From Rhizopus sp. PT2906 (lineage: Eukaryota; Mucoromycota; Mucoromycetes; Mucorales; Rhizopodaceae): a stretch of 64,000 bases of DNA. Made by a program: the position numbers and the translations under genes. Where the stretch lies: NCBI GenBank assembly GCA_025529335.1, contig JAMYHX010000058.1:1-64000 (forward strand), written 5' to 3'. Positions within the stretch are counted from its first letter, which is position 1; every line of letters begins with the position of its first letter. Positions 11,656 to 22,903 of the stretch are shown one piece after another. Below the pieces are notes generated by a model. The model searched no databases and was not told where the DNA came from. It saw only the letters and a list, made by a program, of their open reading frames with translations.

Positions 11656-11935
11656 ATGAAGAATGCCCTTATTCACAAAAATGGCACATCTAAAGATACG
11701 TTGAACAACGCGGCTACGACTGCGTTTACCTTCCAATTTACTCTCCTAAGCCTAATCCAATTGAACAATTCTGGTCAATATGTAAAAGCAAGCTTTATAT
11801 ATTGAAGCTTTTTGCAGTGAGGATTGTCGTCTAGAGTCAGAGGCGCACACAATAGAGTCTTGTTGAAGGATCTTTAAGAATTCTATAGATAGTCACTGCT
11901 AGATTTGAAGATTGCTTGAACCGTAAGCCGATATA
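11656..11935 (+). pseudogene. decayed Tc1/IS630-like transposase C-terminus
   Basis: Plus-strand translation gives MKNALIHK (eroded MDNAPIHK) at 11656. After a frameshift near 11700 comes GYDCVYLPIYSPKPNPIEQF followed by WSICKSK, the LPPYSPxLNPIEQFW block carrying the last catalytic acid. Beyond 11810 there is a further frame shift and several stops, but the tail still reads like the ISEACNxVxxxDLxGFxxHS ending of Mucorales elements (VLLKDL...SLLDLKIA). An old, non-functional copy. Terminal inverted repeats were not found. Confidence 0.75.
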
Positions 11936-12399
11936 GCTTTCTCTCGTGCGATTCATGCACTAATAAATCATTAATTTTAACCTATGTTATTATTTGGAAA
12001 GCCTGGATCATCAGGACTGAACACTAACCACTTGTTCTTCTTGCTCTATCTTGACGACATTAGGATCGTCTTGAGGATGACAGACAATGCATTTTGGATA
12101 TCAAAGCAGTAATTAAGATCATCAAACTGTTATCATTTCGCTTATATTACTCAAATATATCATTGTCAAAGTAACATGAAACAAATGACGTGAATAAATT
12201 ATTACGTCTAGACTCTCGACGAACAACATTGGAAAATGATGTCAAGAAGATGATCATAAACACCCTCTTTTAGTGTTCCTTACTAGAATAAATGCAAAAT
12301 ATTCAATGTTTAGAAAATAAGAAGATTTATTTGTAAAGAGAAAAGTTAAACAGACTAGCTCCGGAATGATTGATTTGCTCATCACTGTATTCATTTTCC

Positions 12400-12800
12400 T
12401 TTAAGAAGAGAACACCTGACAAAGACCTATACAATCAATATTAGTAATGAGTGTTATACTGCAATGAGGTGAATTAAACTTACAGGATTTCGTGTAGGTC
12501 GCCGTCAACATAAAAACCGTGTTTTTCTTATATAAATGTTGCTGCATTTTTATATCTGTGGAATTGCGATGATAAACTATTGTCATCCTGCTCATCATAA
12601 TGGTTATCATTGGCGATGCTATCGGCTTCTTCCTCTCTGCTGCCTGTGTTTTTGTCGTTATTATCATCAGATCTTCGATTGTCAATATCCTATTGAACGC
12701 TATTAGTATAAGCAATGTTGTTTTGTATTTTTTGCACAAGTTAAGGATTGACCTGATTAGAAATACATGATCTTTATAGATATCACAGAATTTAATCAAA
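12400..12800 (-). other. possible exon(s) of an unrecognised gene
   Basis: On the minus strand a CTAAT branch-like site and AG acceptor precede a frame with a hydrophilic Asp/Asn/Glu-rich segment (DIDNRRSDDNNDKN, then SREEEADSIA) between about 12690 and 12530, ending in a stop near 12529. An overlapping frame stays open longer (12401-12799), but its composition is less protein-like. No family recognised. It could be a degraded lineage-specific gene. Confidence 0.25.
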
Positions 12801-13330
12801 ATTAAATACTAGCTCCATTTACGAAAAACTATCGCCTATCCGCCATCAATTTACTGGACAAAAAAAATTATATCGTCGCAATTTTTGGGAATGACCCGCA
12901 AAGTCGACAACAGTTAAAGCGATCTCTTTTTTGCATTTTTCAATGTAGCTAATCATATCTAAAATTAAAAAAGAAGGCATTAATTACATTTCTTTTGCGA
13001 ATATCTGCCTTATATACCTTCTGCACTGCCAATCACATTACTTATTTTTTTGACGAGTGCAAAGCACTTTCCATTGTTGTCCCGTGATTCAATCTTCTCC
13101 ATACTATTGCAAAAAGGAGATGCAAAAACAACCTTCACCAAGCATCTTTCTCTGAGCCTATTGGTCATTGTTTCATTAAGGTACTATTCAAATATTTTCA
13201 GCTTACCTCAAAAAATAAGGATACAACAAGATGGAATAAGTCACTTTGTAGTCATTTATGATGAGTGAAAGAAAGAGATTGATGTTAAAAGGGAAGATTG
13301 GCCTTTTTAATGCAAGAAAAATTGTTGTCA
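12801..13330. other. spacer, nothing firm
   Basis: A 72-codon plus-strand frame (13050-13268) is the only notable open stretch. It has a hydrophobic middle (SLSLLVIVSLR) but no recognisable family and no clear splice context, so I do not call it a gene. Confidence 0.4.
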
Positions 13331-14631
13331 ATCAATCACGTCCATAGAGTATATTAATGACCGCATGAATCGGCATTCGCTCTACATAGTTGATATTGGA
13401 TATATCGTTCAAATATTCATTGTGACTTTCAAATAACCTTTCCATTCGGATTTTGATTAAATTAAAGATCATCTTACCCAAAAAGTTCGATATATTCAGA
13501 AAGTTCGAAAATAAATTCTTCTAAATATCTAATTATCACACCAAATATATCCTTTGTCGAAATATTCTTCTGGATATAATCTGGGTTTTTTGAGTTACTT
13601 TCATCAATGGGCTGGTAAACATAATTAATAAATTCAAGTAGTTGAGCTTTCGTTTCTGATTTTTTTAATTTGATTAATAAAAAGTTATTAAGTTTTTACA
13701 GTTCAAAACCAATTACCGAACGTGATTCCTTCCTCTTCCTTATAATCACTAATTGCGTTTTTTCGTTTCAGTTCTTCTACTGTTGAATAGGTATGATACT
13801 CTTCCGGGTTTCCATAAATTGTCGTTTCACTTTGAATCGATGGACGACGTGGATTGGTGGAGTAACACAACTTAACGTCTTCCATTCTCTCGATTTTTTT
13901 TAGACATGACTTTGAGTTTTCTTCAGTGTTGTATTCAGCTTTGTTTGCTATTGAAAAAAGGCTATTAAGTCGATGACTTGCGAATTAGTTCTTTATTAAG
14001 AAGAGCTGAATATTATTAAATTAAGTTTGTGTGTGAGTTTACTTGGATAGAGAATCTATGACTGCTATTTATATTAATGTCGTCAATGTGAATATTGTTG
14101 TCAGCACTCTTTCTTTATTCTTATCAGATGCGATAGAGGAATGTAAAGTAGAATGTATGCTCTACTGTAAGCTTATACTCGAGTTATTATAATGATTAGC
14201 TCATCAAACACGTCATTCAGAGTACTTTTTGCAAAAAAAAAAAAAAATACAGCTTGCTTCTTCTTTCGAAATCATATTCATAATTCTGCTGATTTAACAA
14301 TAAAAAACAAAAAAAATGAACCTGATCCAACCCCTCACTGCTGAAAAATGGACCTGATCCAAAAGTTTTAGTTAATTTCCTAAGTACAGTCTGGAATTTT
14401 CGTTTCCATTCCCCCTTAAACATGTTCAAGTTACCATCTGTGTAACTGCTGATGATCAAGTTTTTTGCTTGAATAACGAAATCGTCCCAATTCACACGGT
14501 TCTCTTCATTAACAATATTTTGTAGTATTGCTGATATTACTGAGTAAAATATCTAGTTAGTAACAAAATCGCATATGGAAATCAAATACGTTATGCTTAC
14601 ATTCGATATATTTATTATTTTCATTCGCCAT
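13330..14631 (-). CDS. unrecognised multi-exon gene, possibly lineage-specific
   Basis: No family recognised. Reading the minus strand, exon 1 (14601..14631, MANENNKYIE) joins through a GTAAGC donor and CTCAG acceptor to a long exon starting at 14539 (LISAILQNIVNEENRVNWDDF, then IIxSSYTDGNLNMFKGEWKR). Later blocks follow near 13700-13960 (ENSKSCLKKIERMEDVK, RRPSIQSETTIYGNPEEYHT, EELKRKN) and 13480-13660 (LLEFINYVYQPIDESNSKNP, IIRYLEEFIFELSEYIELFG). Composition is hydrophilic and protein-like with plausible short introns, but I could not close one continuous model. A T14 run near 14232-14245 and internal stops leave decay possible. A 73-nt A run lies just upstream of the start. Confidence 0.4.
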
Positions 14632-14659
14632 GATAGATATAATAAATTGTTTCTTTTTG

Positions 14660-14732
<73 letters not shown>
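14660..14732. repeat. 73-nt adenine homopolymer
   Basis: An uninterrupted run of A on the plus strand, 29 nt upstream of the minus-strand ATG at 14631. It is far longer than the 10-36 nt runs typical of promoters in this window. It could be promoter poly-T (minus strand), a retroposon tail, or inflated by assembly. Confidence 0.9.
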
Positions 14733-14737
<5 letters not shown>

Positions 14738-15108
14738 AAGCAAGAAAGATGTATAGGAATAAGCACAGGTAAAAGTATTGAACGATATTAAAATAAAAGG
14801 CAGGAAGAGAAAAAAAGGCAAATGATTACTATAAGCATTCTCATAACAATCAAGTAGTCCTGTCGTGTTACAAATAATGTATGCAAATATGAAACTTTTT
14901 TATTAAGGAGGCAGTCTTCAGTTTATGACAAGACGAGATCGTTAGTGGACGATGTTGAAGAATCAAGAAACATCACAACAGCTTAATGTAGTTTGTATTT
15001 GTACTTGGCAATAAACGATCTAATATATTTTGCCACAACAAAGCCTTTTATAGATATAACGCGTATTTTTTTTTATAAAAGAAAGCAAGAACATGTCTGA
15101 TTTAAAAT

Positions 15109-15205
15109 TAATGAGGTGTTAAGTGATCTACTCTATCAAGAGGGTTTCTTCTGATGTTTTTCTTTATCTTCGACCAGCACTCTTCAATAGGGTTTAAGAA
15201 AGAGG
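15109..15205 (-). pseudogene. fragment of a second DDE transposase lineage
   Basis: The minus strand reads FLNPIEECWSKIKKNIRRNP, then LDRVDHLTPH and a stop. This is the NPIE-x-CW-x-KIK block with the final catalytic Glu of IS630/Tc1-like DDE_3 transposases, here with the natural C-terminus. The preceding LPPYSP is missing; the sequence instead passes within about 35 bp into the 40-bp tandem repeat. A remnant only. Confidence 0.7.
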
Positions 15206-15238
15206 TATTGTTATTTGAACCATTCAACTTTACACCAT

Positions 15239-15365
15239 GCACCACTTTACCATTTACACCACTCTTTAATTACTATCTGCACCACTTTACCATTTACACC
15301 ACTCTTTAATTACTATCTGCACCACTTTACAGTACGCACCATCTTCCTTTACTATTTGTACCAAT
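15239..15365. repeat. 40-bp tandem repeat, two full copies plus degenerate units
   Basis: Two identical 40-bp units (15239-15278 and 15279-15318) beginning GCACCACTTTACCATTTACA are followed by a partial third copy and degenerate units that keep the ACCA core (TACGCACCATCTT, TTTGTACCAATTT). It sits between the transposase fragment and the FAR1/MULE remnant, and may be the subterminal repeat of either. Confidence 0.9.
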
Positions 15366-15561
15366 TTTGATCTTTGGCAATAGCTTATATTGTATTTGCG
15401 CCCTGAAATATATTACATAATTATATGTCAAAAATTTTAAGTAAGTTCAAGTTTGAAGTTCAAACCTGTAGCGAAAACTAATTTTCATCAATCTATACAA
15501 AGAACGCAGAAAGCACAACCAAATTCTATCTATTATCTGCTATAGTTATCCGAACCTCAAA

Positions 15562-16640
15562 ATGTCTTTGAATGACGGAAAGATTGCCAACGTTTACGAA
15601 AACTTTGAAAACAGCGAAAGCGAGTTCAAATGCTGGTGCGAAGTAGCTAAAATCAATGTTGGAGCTGTCAACTCAAAGTCTCTTGTTGAAAACTTTGGTA
15701 ACTTCACATATATTTTTTCGTTAAATTTTCCCAAACGAATCTAGAAATTTGTTCATATTAGCCGAAGACATAGCAAATGAAAGAACAGAAGATGCTTCTT
15801 TTGAAAAGTCCAGCAGCTCCGGCAACGAAGGCAATAATGATGAAAGTGATCACGATGAAAATCCTCTCTTCGATGTAGGATCTTCTGAATGCTTAGGCCC
15901 ATTCGACACAATGGATGAAGCAGAGAAAGAGCTTCAAGGATTCGCTGACAAGTGCCACTTCAGGATTCGTACTATGAGGTCTAACATAGAAAAGAGAACA
16001 AGTATAAAGAAAAATGCAGCCTACGCATACTTTTTCTCTGGCAAATCTCTTTTGAAGAGATATGCTCCTGCATCCGATAAAAAAATTCACAGAAACACTG
16101 AGTCTAAGCGAAACGATTGTCCATTCCAAGTATACATAGGTCGTAGAAAAGATGTTAAATTCTACATCACCATGAAAAACTCTAATCACAACCATCAGCC
16201 TTCAGAAGAAGAAATAGTGATGGATCCTTCGAAGCGACAATTGAATGAGGATCAAGTGAAGCTGATCGCTACTCTATACAAATCAGGGGCCCGTCCTGCC
16301 AGCATTAGAGCAACTCTTACAGAGAAGTATGATCGCCAAGTCATTGATCAACGTTCTATCTATAACACAGTTGCAAAGGCAAGATTAGAAGAGTTAGACG
16401 GCAATACACCAATTCAATTTTTGGTGAGCAAACTCTTCAATGGCAATAGTTATGCTCATGAAACCATAATCAATGCCAATAATGGTAAATTGGAATGCTT
16501 GTTTTTTTACAGAAGGGATATGCTGCTTCTTTCAATCGCTTCCACACGGCATTAGTTATGGATGCAACATACAAAACGAATCGATTCGGATTGCCATTGA
16601 TTCAAGTTTGTCGCATTACAAACTAGCCTTTCATTTTTTG
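15562..16640 (+). mobile_element. FAR1-type zinc-finger/MULE transposase remnant
   Basis: An N-terminal frame (ATG 15562 to about 15697) is followed, after a likely intron or frame break, by a 15749-16555 frame. This carries a FAR1/WRKY-like DNA-binding region: FDTMDEAEKELQGFADKCHF, DCPFQVYIGRR, ITMKNSNHNHQPSEEE (Cys/His ligands C and HNH), then a helix-turn-helix-like ARPASIRATLTEKYD. About 16518-16610, in a shifted frame, reads YAASFNRFHTALVMDATYKT followed by NRFGLPLI, the first-Asp block of Mutator-like (MULE) transposases. The rest of the DDE domain is absent or unreadable. A truncated, frame-broken element. Confidence 0.75.
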
Positions 16641-17332
16641 TAGTTGCTTCTTGCATATCAGTGTCTTTCGGTTCTTCCTCAACTATCTTTTTTATTTCTG
16701 ATATATTTATGCAGGTTTGTCAAGCTTGTCAGTCTGAATGACGGGTTTACAACAAAAGCAGCTGCTTCCTTGCCAGACTCGTTCACTATTCCACCTCTAC
16801 CGTCTTCGCGAAAGAAATTCATTTGAAAAATTTGGAGAATAAAAAGTCAAAAAGCTGGTCAAGTTAGTCTCAAATCTTTGGGCAATTTAATCTCACACAA
16901 ATGTCCAAAATAATTCAAAAAAGTGGGCGAACTTTTCAAAAATTCGGTAAATTGGGAGTGGAAGCACAGCACATGAGTTACAGGCTCTTTTTAGCATAAT
17001 CTTTTACATTAGGTACTTGCTATCATATATATATACTATATGAGTCATCCTTATTACATGAGCCAAAAGCTTTTTTTTTTGGATTCTTTTTTAAATTGAA
17101 ATCAGAATTGCGGCCAAGATTCATTAGAAAAAGTCTACGAAATCCTTATCTTGAAGCAAGCGTGAGAAAGATGTACGGTTGAATGAATAACTTTAAAATT
17201 GTATAAAAAGATGAACGATAGGCGGTAAATCTTGGTTAGTTCTACAGTTTTTCTTATCTTTCGGATTTAAGATAATTTAAAACTGAGTCGACGTGATAAT
17301 CTCTCATCTCTTTCTTCCTTCTTCTTCACAAC
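16641..17332. other. tail of the transposon region and promoter of the aminotransferase gene
   Basis: A short frame (about 16735-16826) may be the scrambled C-terminal tail of the MULE protein. Near 16945-16975 is GGTAAATTGGGAGTGGAAGC, which recurs almost unchanged near 49390 (see findings). The last 150 bp are the pyrimidine-rich promoter of the next gene. Confidence 0.45.
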
Positions 17333-18851
17333 ATGGATTACTCCAAGCATATCAGTAAAGCCAGCCAAGCCAGAAACCCATCTGCAAGTATGTACAATTC
17401 ATCATCAAACAAATTAGGAATCAATGCTAACTAAATCCTTAGTTCGCGCCTTGATGCCGTATCTTAATTGTAAAGACATGGTAACATGATTATTATGTCA
17501 AAAAAGGGAAACAGTAATAATAACACGTCAAAAAAAAAAGATTTCATTAGGTGCTGGTCAACCTAACCCTGCAACCTTCCCGTTTGCCAGTTTGACATTA
17601 ACTCTTAAAACGGGTGAAAAGATTGAAGTAGATGACCAGTTATTTGATCGCTCGTTGTCCTATGATCTGACAGTAAGTAGTACATAAACCACGTTTTATT
17701 TTCCCACGTATCAACCTAACGTCATAATTAGTCGGGACAGCCACTGTTGAATCAATGGTTAACAGAATTACAAAGGATTGAACATAACCCTCCAGTTGAA
17801 TTCGATGTCTCCATCGGCTCTGGTTCTCAAGATCTTTTAACAAAGGTAAATAATAACAAAAGATATCAAAGGTGGTGTTTATACTCATTCTATTTAAAAG
17901 GCCTTGGAAATGATGATTAACCCCGGAGATTCGGTTTTAGTTGAAGAACCTACTTACACAGGCGCATTATCTTTTCTAGAAACAATGCCTTGCGATTTAG
18001 CGCCCGTTGCCACTGATGAATTTGGTATCATTCCGGAATCTTTAGATCACTTGCTTGCTCATTGGCCAGAAAGTAATCCCAGCGGTAAAAAAAATCAACC
18101 GAGACCTCACGTTCTCTATACTATCCCAAGTGGAGGAAATCCCACAGGAGTCAGTGCCACCTTGGAACGTAAACAAGCTGTTTATAAGATTTGCTCAAAG
18201 TACGATGTTATCATTCTTGAGGACGATGCTTATTATTACCTGCAATTCGATGAGAAACGTACACCTTCGTATCTATCCATGGATGTTGACGGACGCGTTC
18301 TTCGTTGTGACAGTATGAGCAAGATCCTTTCTTCTGGTCTCCGTATTGGCTGGGTCACTGGTCCTCAACCCTTGATTGAACGTATCAATATGCATACGAT
18401 GGTAACAAATCTTCAGCCTTCAGGTGTTTCTCAGGTTGTGGCCTATCAGTTGTTAGCCAAGTGGGGTCACAAGGGATTCTTTGATCATGTCAAAGGTGTC
18501 GCTAATTTTTATAGAGAAAAGAGAGACGAATTTCTTGAATGTCTTAATAAGCACATGAAGGGAAGAGCAGAATGGAACGTTCCTAATGCTGGTATGTTTT
18601 TCTGGCTTCGCTTGCTAGGAGGCATCACAGACTCGTATGATCTTGTGATGACAAAGGCTATTAAAGAAAATGTACTGGCTATCCCAGGTTTGGCATTCAT
18701 GCCTAGAGGCAATAAGAATGAATATATTCGTGTTTCTTTCAGTAATGTATCGAAGCAACAAATGGATGAAGCACTTCGTAGATTAGCTAGGGTCATTGAT
18801 AGAGAAGCAGAACTTCATGGACTAAGGACCAACAATTCGTCTGCACAGTAA
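17333..18851 (+). CDS. ARO8: aromatic / 2-aminoadipate aminotransferase (ARO8-KAT II type)
   Basis: PLP fold-type I transaminase of the Aro8/kynurenine aminotransferase II group, acting on aromatic amino acids and 2-aminoadipate. Five exons (17333..17387, 17443..17480, 17541..17672, 17732..17845, 17901..18851) close in frame at 429 aa. Visible motifs: MISLGAGQPNPATFPF (substrate loop), GSQDLL, EEPTYTGALSFL, PSGGNPTG (Asn near residue 193), EDDAYYYLQF, and DSMSKILSSGLRIGW with the Schiff-base Lys at about residue 254, then PNAGMFFWL and an Arg-containing IRVSFSN near the C-terminus. No presequence is obvious, so probably cytosolic. Confidence 0.94.
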
Positions 18852-19040
18852 TAGAATTATCTTGAACACAAAAAGAAGTCAGAAAGAATGAAAGAAAGAG
18901 AAAGAGGATAGATGTAACCCTTTCATCAATAGTTGACATGTGTATGTTAATTCTTGTTTTGTATTTATAAACTTTATATTATATCGAATAAAAAGGACCT
19001 AATAGCTTTCATGCTCGCAAGCTTGTGATTATTTATTTGC

Positions 19041-22001
19041 TTAAATATCATCAAACATATTGTTTGGCCTTGGTTCATTAGCATCATTTGTATAAGGGTC
19101 ATCATGTCTTATAAAAGGTGAACTAGAATGATTTCTTGCTTGGTGAATACCTAAAGCAGAGGGGTTATGTGAAAAGTGTTCTGAATTAACCTCGCTTGGT
19201 GTGGAATGATATTCATTATTGTATCCAGTGCCTCTATTGTTGCTCTCGGTACTTCTGCGACCAAACACACGGCCTCTACTATTATTGTTACTACTACTAC
19301 TGCTACGGGGTGACATGGGTGGAGATTGAGCAAATGCTGCTGACGAGGACTGATTCTGACTAGGTAAATCAGTATTGCTTTTGAAGGCATTGTAGATATC
19401 ATCTATTTTCTGTTTCATTGTGTCTCCAAATGATTTTGTTTTTAATTTTACTGTATCTGAATAAGCAGATTCACTCGGTAAGGAAAGCGTCGATGAGGCA
19501 GCACTATTGTCACGGTATCTCTTGGCTGTCAATCGTCCTTCTAAAAGTTCATTTATCTTTCTATTCCTTTCATCGCGTGAACTCTCTGCTTGACCAAGTC
19601 GACTATATTTGGCTGCGAACGCTTGTATATGGGGCTATATTCTCAAATTGAAAATCCATGCATCATACACTACACATATGGGTTACTTACTGGACTTTGT
19701 GGCCGACGTCTACTACTGACTCTCAGTTCCGGGTTGATTTCTTTTTCTCTTGCCGTTCGTTCTATCGTTGACAGGTTATTATCACTCTTTTGCCCATTAT
19801 TTTCAAATACTCTTACCTTCAAGTACCAAATACTTTCCTTCTTCGTAATCTGCATCTAACAATCTCCCACTTTCGTTCGCTCCCACGTCTTCGTCATTGC
19901 TTTTATAGACATTCTTTATTCCAAAAACAGAAAGGAATCGATCTTGGAGATTGAAGAAGAGTAGCAGTGATGGGATCAGTATGACAACTGGAAACCAATC
20001 TACAAAGGCACCCAAAAATTCGAAAAGATCGGCTTTGCCCATAAACTATACGTCAAAATTGTTAGTACATCTTGAGATCAGTTGTAAAATATGTAATCTA
20101 TTTACTGTGCTGAATACAGAGTCACTTGCTGGTGCCTCTTTGAAGGGTGCATCACCTGCGAGGTTGATAAAGTTATAGCATAAAGGTGCCCTTTAATATC
20201 TAGTTAGCTTTTTGTGATGCGTCTATAGTTGACCTTACATCATTTTACACATATATCCTGTAAACCACAATAGACTGTTTTCGTCTGTATGATGATTTGG
20301 AATCAATAGGTATAAATTGAAAAACCTGATCTTAAACAGGGAGGAATATACGCATACAAACATGTATGTGATCGTAAGAAATGCCATAAACTATATGTAG
20401 TGTTTAACACAGTGTCTATTTCTTATGTGCTCTTACCTCAACAGCTGCATAATTTGTACCACATGCTTTAAGGGCCCATGAAACAATGGATAATGTAGGC
20501 GATTTAACATTAAATGTCAACTCTGACCATATAATAAACACACTTATGACAGAAAATAGAATAGCTAGGATTCTATATAAAAGTGGTGCTATACGAATTG
20601 CCCACCACCATTCTATAACATTCGTTATTATTTAGTTTCTCTGTAATCCATGCTTCTTACCAACTGCTGATTGGAATATGTTCCATTTGGTATCATCTTT
20701 CTTGACTCGCAATGTCGAAGTAAATCGTCTACAACACATTTCTATTAGCCTTGTTAATGACTATAAATTATGACTACCTCTCTGATGTATCCTTGTTCTT
20801 TATGATATCCTGAAGATAAAAGGCTTCCTCCAGCAGATTATTCCACAATCTAATAATAATTTAATATAGACCCCTCTTTTTCATAGTACTGCCACATCTT
20901 ACGCCTTTTTCCTGTTTCTCATTCGGATTGCTAGTATCATGCGTCTAGAAAGCTTTACAAGATAATCTTCTGTAAGTTGTGATGGTATTCTTCCAGATGT
21001 ACTGATTCCAGAATAACACTCTTGAGTTACAAACGGGAACCTTCCAATCATTATATGGATACATTCTCTTATTCGTGGTATTTCTCTATGTGTTCTTTTG
21101 GAAATGGCATTCATGATCTATCAATCATTCACGTTAAATTCTGAAAATGAAGGCGCATTGCTACATACTTTGGCCACCTCATTCAACTCTAATTCGCTAT
21201 CCATATACTCTTCTTTTAATTTTGCTGCATTTGCATAATGTTGAAGCAAGTGACGCATAAAATCACCATGATGCCAAAAGTGACGAGGCACGGAAACAAG
21301 TCCATAGCCCATAAAGATGATGACTAAGAATAGACCCCAACTGTTGGCTGCTGCCATCACGTAGCTTTGGATTTTATCTCTATCAAAGCATATAAATATC
21401 TCTTGTAGTGTTATATATATATGTGTGTATACCTTGTGGTGTAGCCATTACCGAATATCAGATAAACCAGTCCAAAAAATCCTACGACGACATAGATTGA
21501 ATAAAATCGTAGATTGATATGCAGAGCTGATCTTAGTCGTCTTGATATCGTAAAATCTCCCGTATTCATATATGCTTGCATCATAGGGATCATAAACCTA
21601 TAACTATTAATATAAAACAACTGCAAGTCAAGTATATGTTGTGTACCAAGTCAGGCAAAATGAAGTCCAATAGATGACTCTCCAAGCAACAAATAGGAAT
21701 GATCGTGATACATATGCAAATGGTAATCTGCCGTCTAGTTTATCGTGAATAGTCTTTAATGTGTTAATTGCTGGTTTTTTCTTTATAGTCGCGTTCAACT
21801 TACAGACGCTAAATCAAGTGGTAAAAGAATAATAATCCAAAACGGAAAGAACCAACCGACGATACAAGTAAGAGAAACAAACCACGGTTGTGTTTTTATG
21901 TTTCCATATCTAAACAAGTTGACAATCACAGTTATGAAAAGAAGGATGGTTACGATAACTAAAGGTAACCAACTACTTGTCTCAGCCATTAACTGTTGCA
22001 T
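19041..22001 (-). CDS. LMBRD2: LMBR1-domain membrane protein, LMBRD2-like
   Basis: Polytopic membrane protein of the LMBR1/LMBRD2 family, linked in animals to receptor signalling. It is split into about eleven exons by introns of roughly 50 nt. N-terminus at 22001 (or the Met at 21991): WLPLVIVTILLFITVIVNLF (TM1), then WFFPFWIIILLPLDLAS (TM2, the PLD signature). Further on: FVAWRVIYWTSFCLTWFMIP, VVVGFFGLVYLIFG, a long cytosolic loop (YGLVSVPRHFWHHGD, then NDTKWNIFQ-like), then LAILFSVISVFIIWSELTF, YMFVCVYSSLFKIRFFNLYL, LLWFTGYMCKMMAPLCYNFI and WFPVVILIPSLLLFFNL. The cytosolic tail is long, Ser/Asn-rich and probably disordered, ending PRPNNMFDDI. Exon edges were not all resolved. Confidence 0.9.
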
Positions 22002-22125
22002 TAGCAAAGACTGAAAAGAGAGAGAGAGAGACAAAAGAAAAGGTTAAAAAAAAATAGTGATACTCTATTTGGTAACCGTTTGTCATACAACATACACTTT
22101 CTATCTTTTTATGCAAACTATTTTT

Positions 22126-22759
22126 TTATTGTACTTTTCTCTTTTGTGTCGTTGCTATTTGTTGATGAACGATGATACAAGAATCTATGACCATGATGAG
22201 AGGTAAAAGAAAATACGGAAAGTAGAACCCAAACAATGTCAGACGTTCGCTGGCAACAAGTGGATATTTGGGATTAAACATGACTTCGGCAATCGTAGGT
22301 ATTACTGTAGTTGCTACATGTGCACCATAAACTAATACACATGTCAGATAACTGTTTATAATGTGTGTTATTGAACTTACCTGCAAGTGAAAGACGAATA
22401 CGTTTACAATCTATGTTTGGAGAATAAGTCGCGCGTCTACTTGATATGTATGTTTAATATTAACCTTTGACAAGCCCATAACATGCATAAAAAAAGAATG
22501 GAAGTTGAAGGATGAGCTCACAGACAAGAAAACTACGAAACCAATACATTGGCTCGGTGCTGCCCATGAAAGGATCTTTAAACGTATTCTTATAAAAACT
22601 TAGGGTGTCGGCTAGAACTTTAGGAATCCAATGTGCAGGTAAGAGTGTTTGAAGGTCAATGGCTAGTGTCACTGGAATGTGTGAAGCAAAGTATACAAAG
22701 TATATCAAATCTAGAGGTCGAGATAGCAATCCTTTCTTTGTCATTTCTACTTGTTTCAT
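22126..22759 (-). CDS. TMEM97: EXPERA-domain protein, TMEM97 (sigma-2 receptor)-like
   Basis: Four-helix ER/endosomal membrane protein of the EXPERA family (EBP, TM6SF2, TMEM97), tied to sterol handling. Three exons, complement(22126..22331, 22381..22410, 22465..22759), close in frame at 176 aa, the family size. Visible: DLIYFVYFASHIPVTLAIDL (TM1 with the conserved Asp), FKDPFMGSTEPMYWFRSFLV, CELILQLPFFFYACYGLVK, YGAHVATTVIPTIAEV and FYFPYFLLPLIMVI. The C-terminus QKRKVQ is a plausible KxKxx-like ER-retrieval signal. The middle exon is only 30 nt. Divergent from the histidine phosphatase gene. Confidence 0.88.
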
Positions 22760-22903
22760 TGCAAAAGTGAGAAAGAGAAAAAAACGAGGTTACTGAAAAC
22801 TGACAACCAAAAAATGAGTCAGCCAATAAGACTATTTCAATTATTATTATTATTATCTGACTCCTTTTTATTTAAGCTTTTCTACATTGCGTTATTGGAT
22901 CTA

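Noticed and set aside
14557..14821. Poly-phenylalanine frames over the A/T run
   Set aside because: They are translations of the 73-nt homopolymer, not genes.
22815..22903. A hydrophobic N-terminal extension for the histidine phosphatase
   Set aside because: In frame, but the family normally starts within a few residues of the RHG motif, and the extension is low-complexity (a leucine repeat from an ATT/TTA microsatellite).
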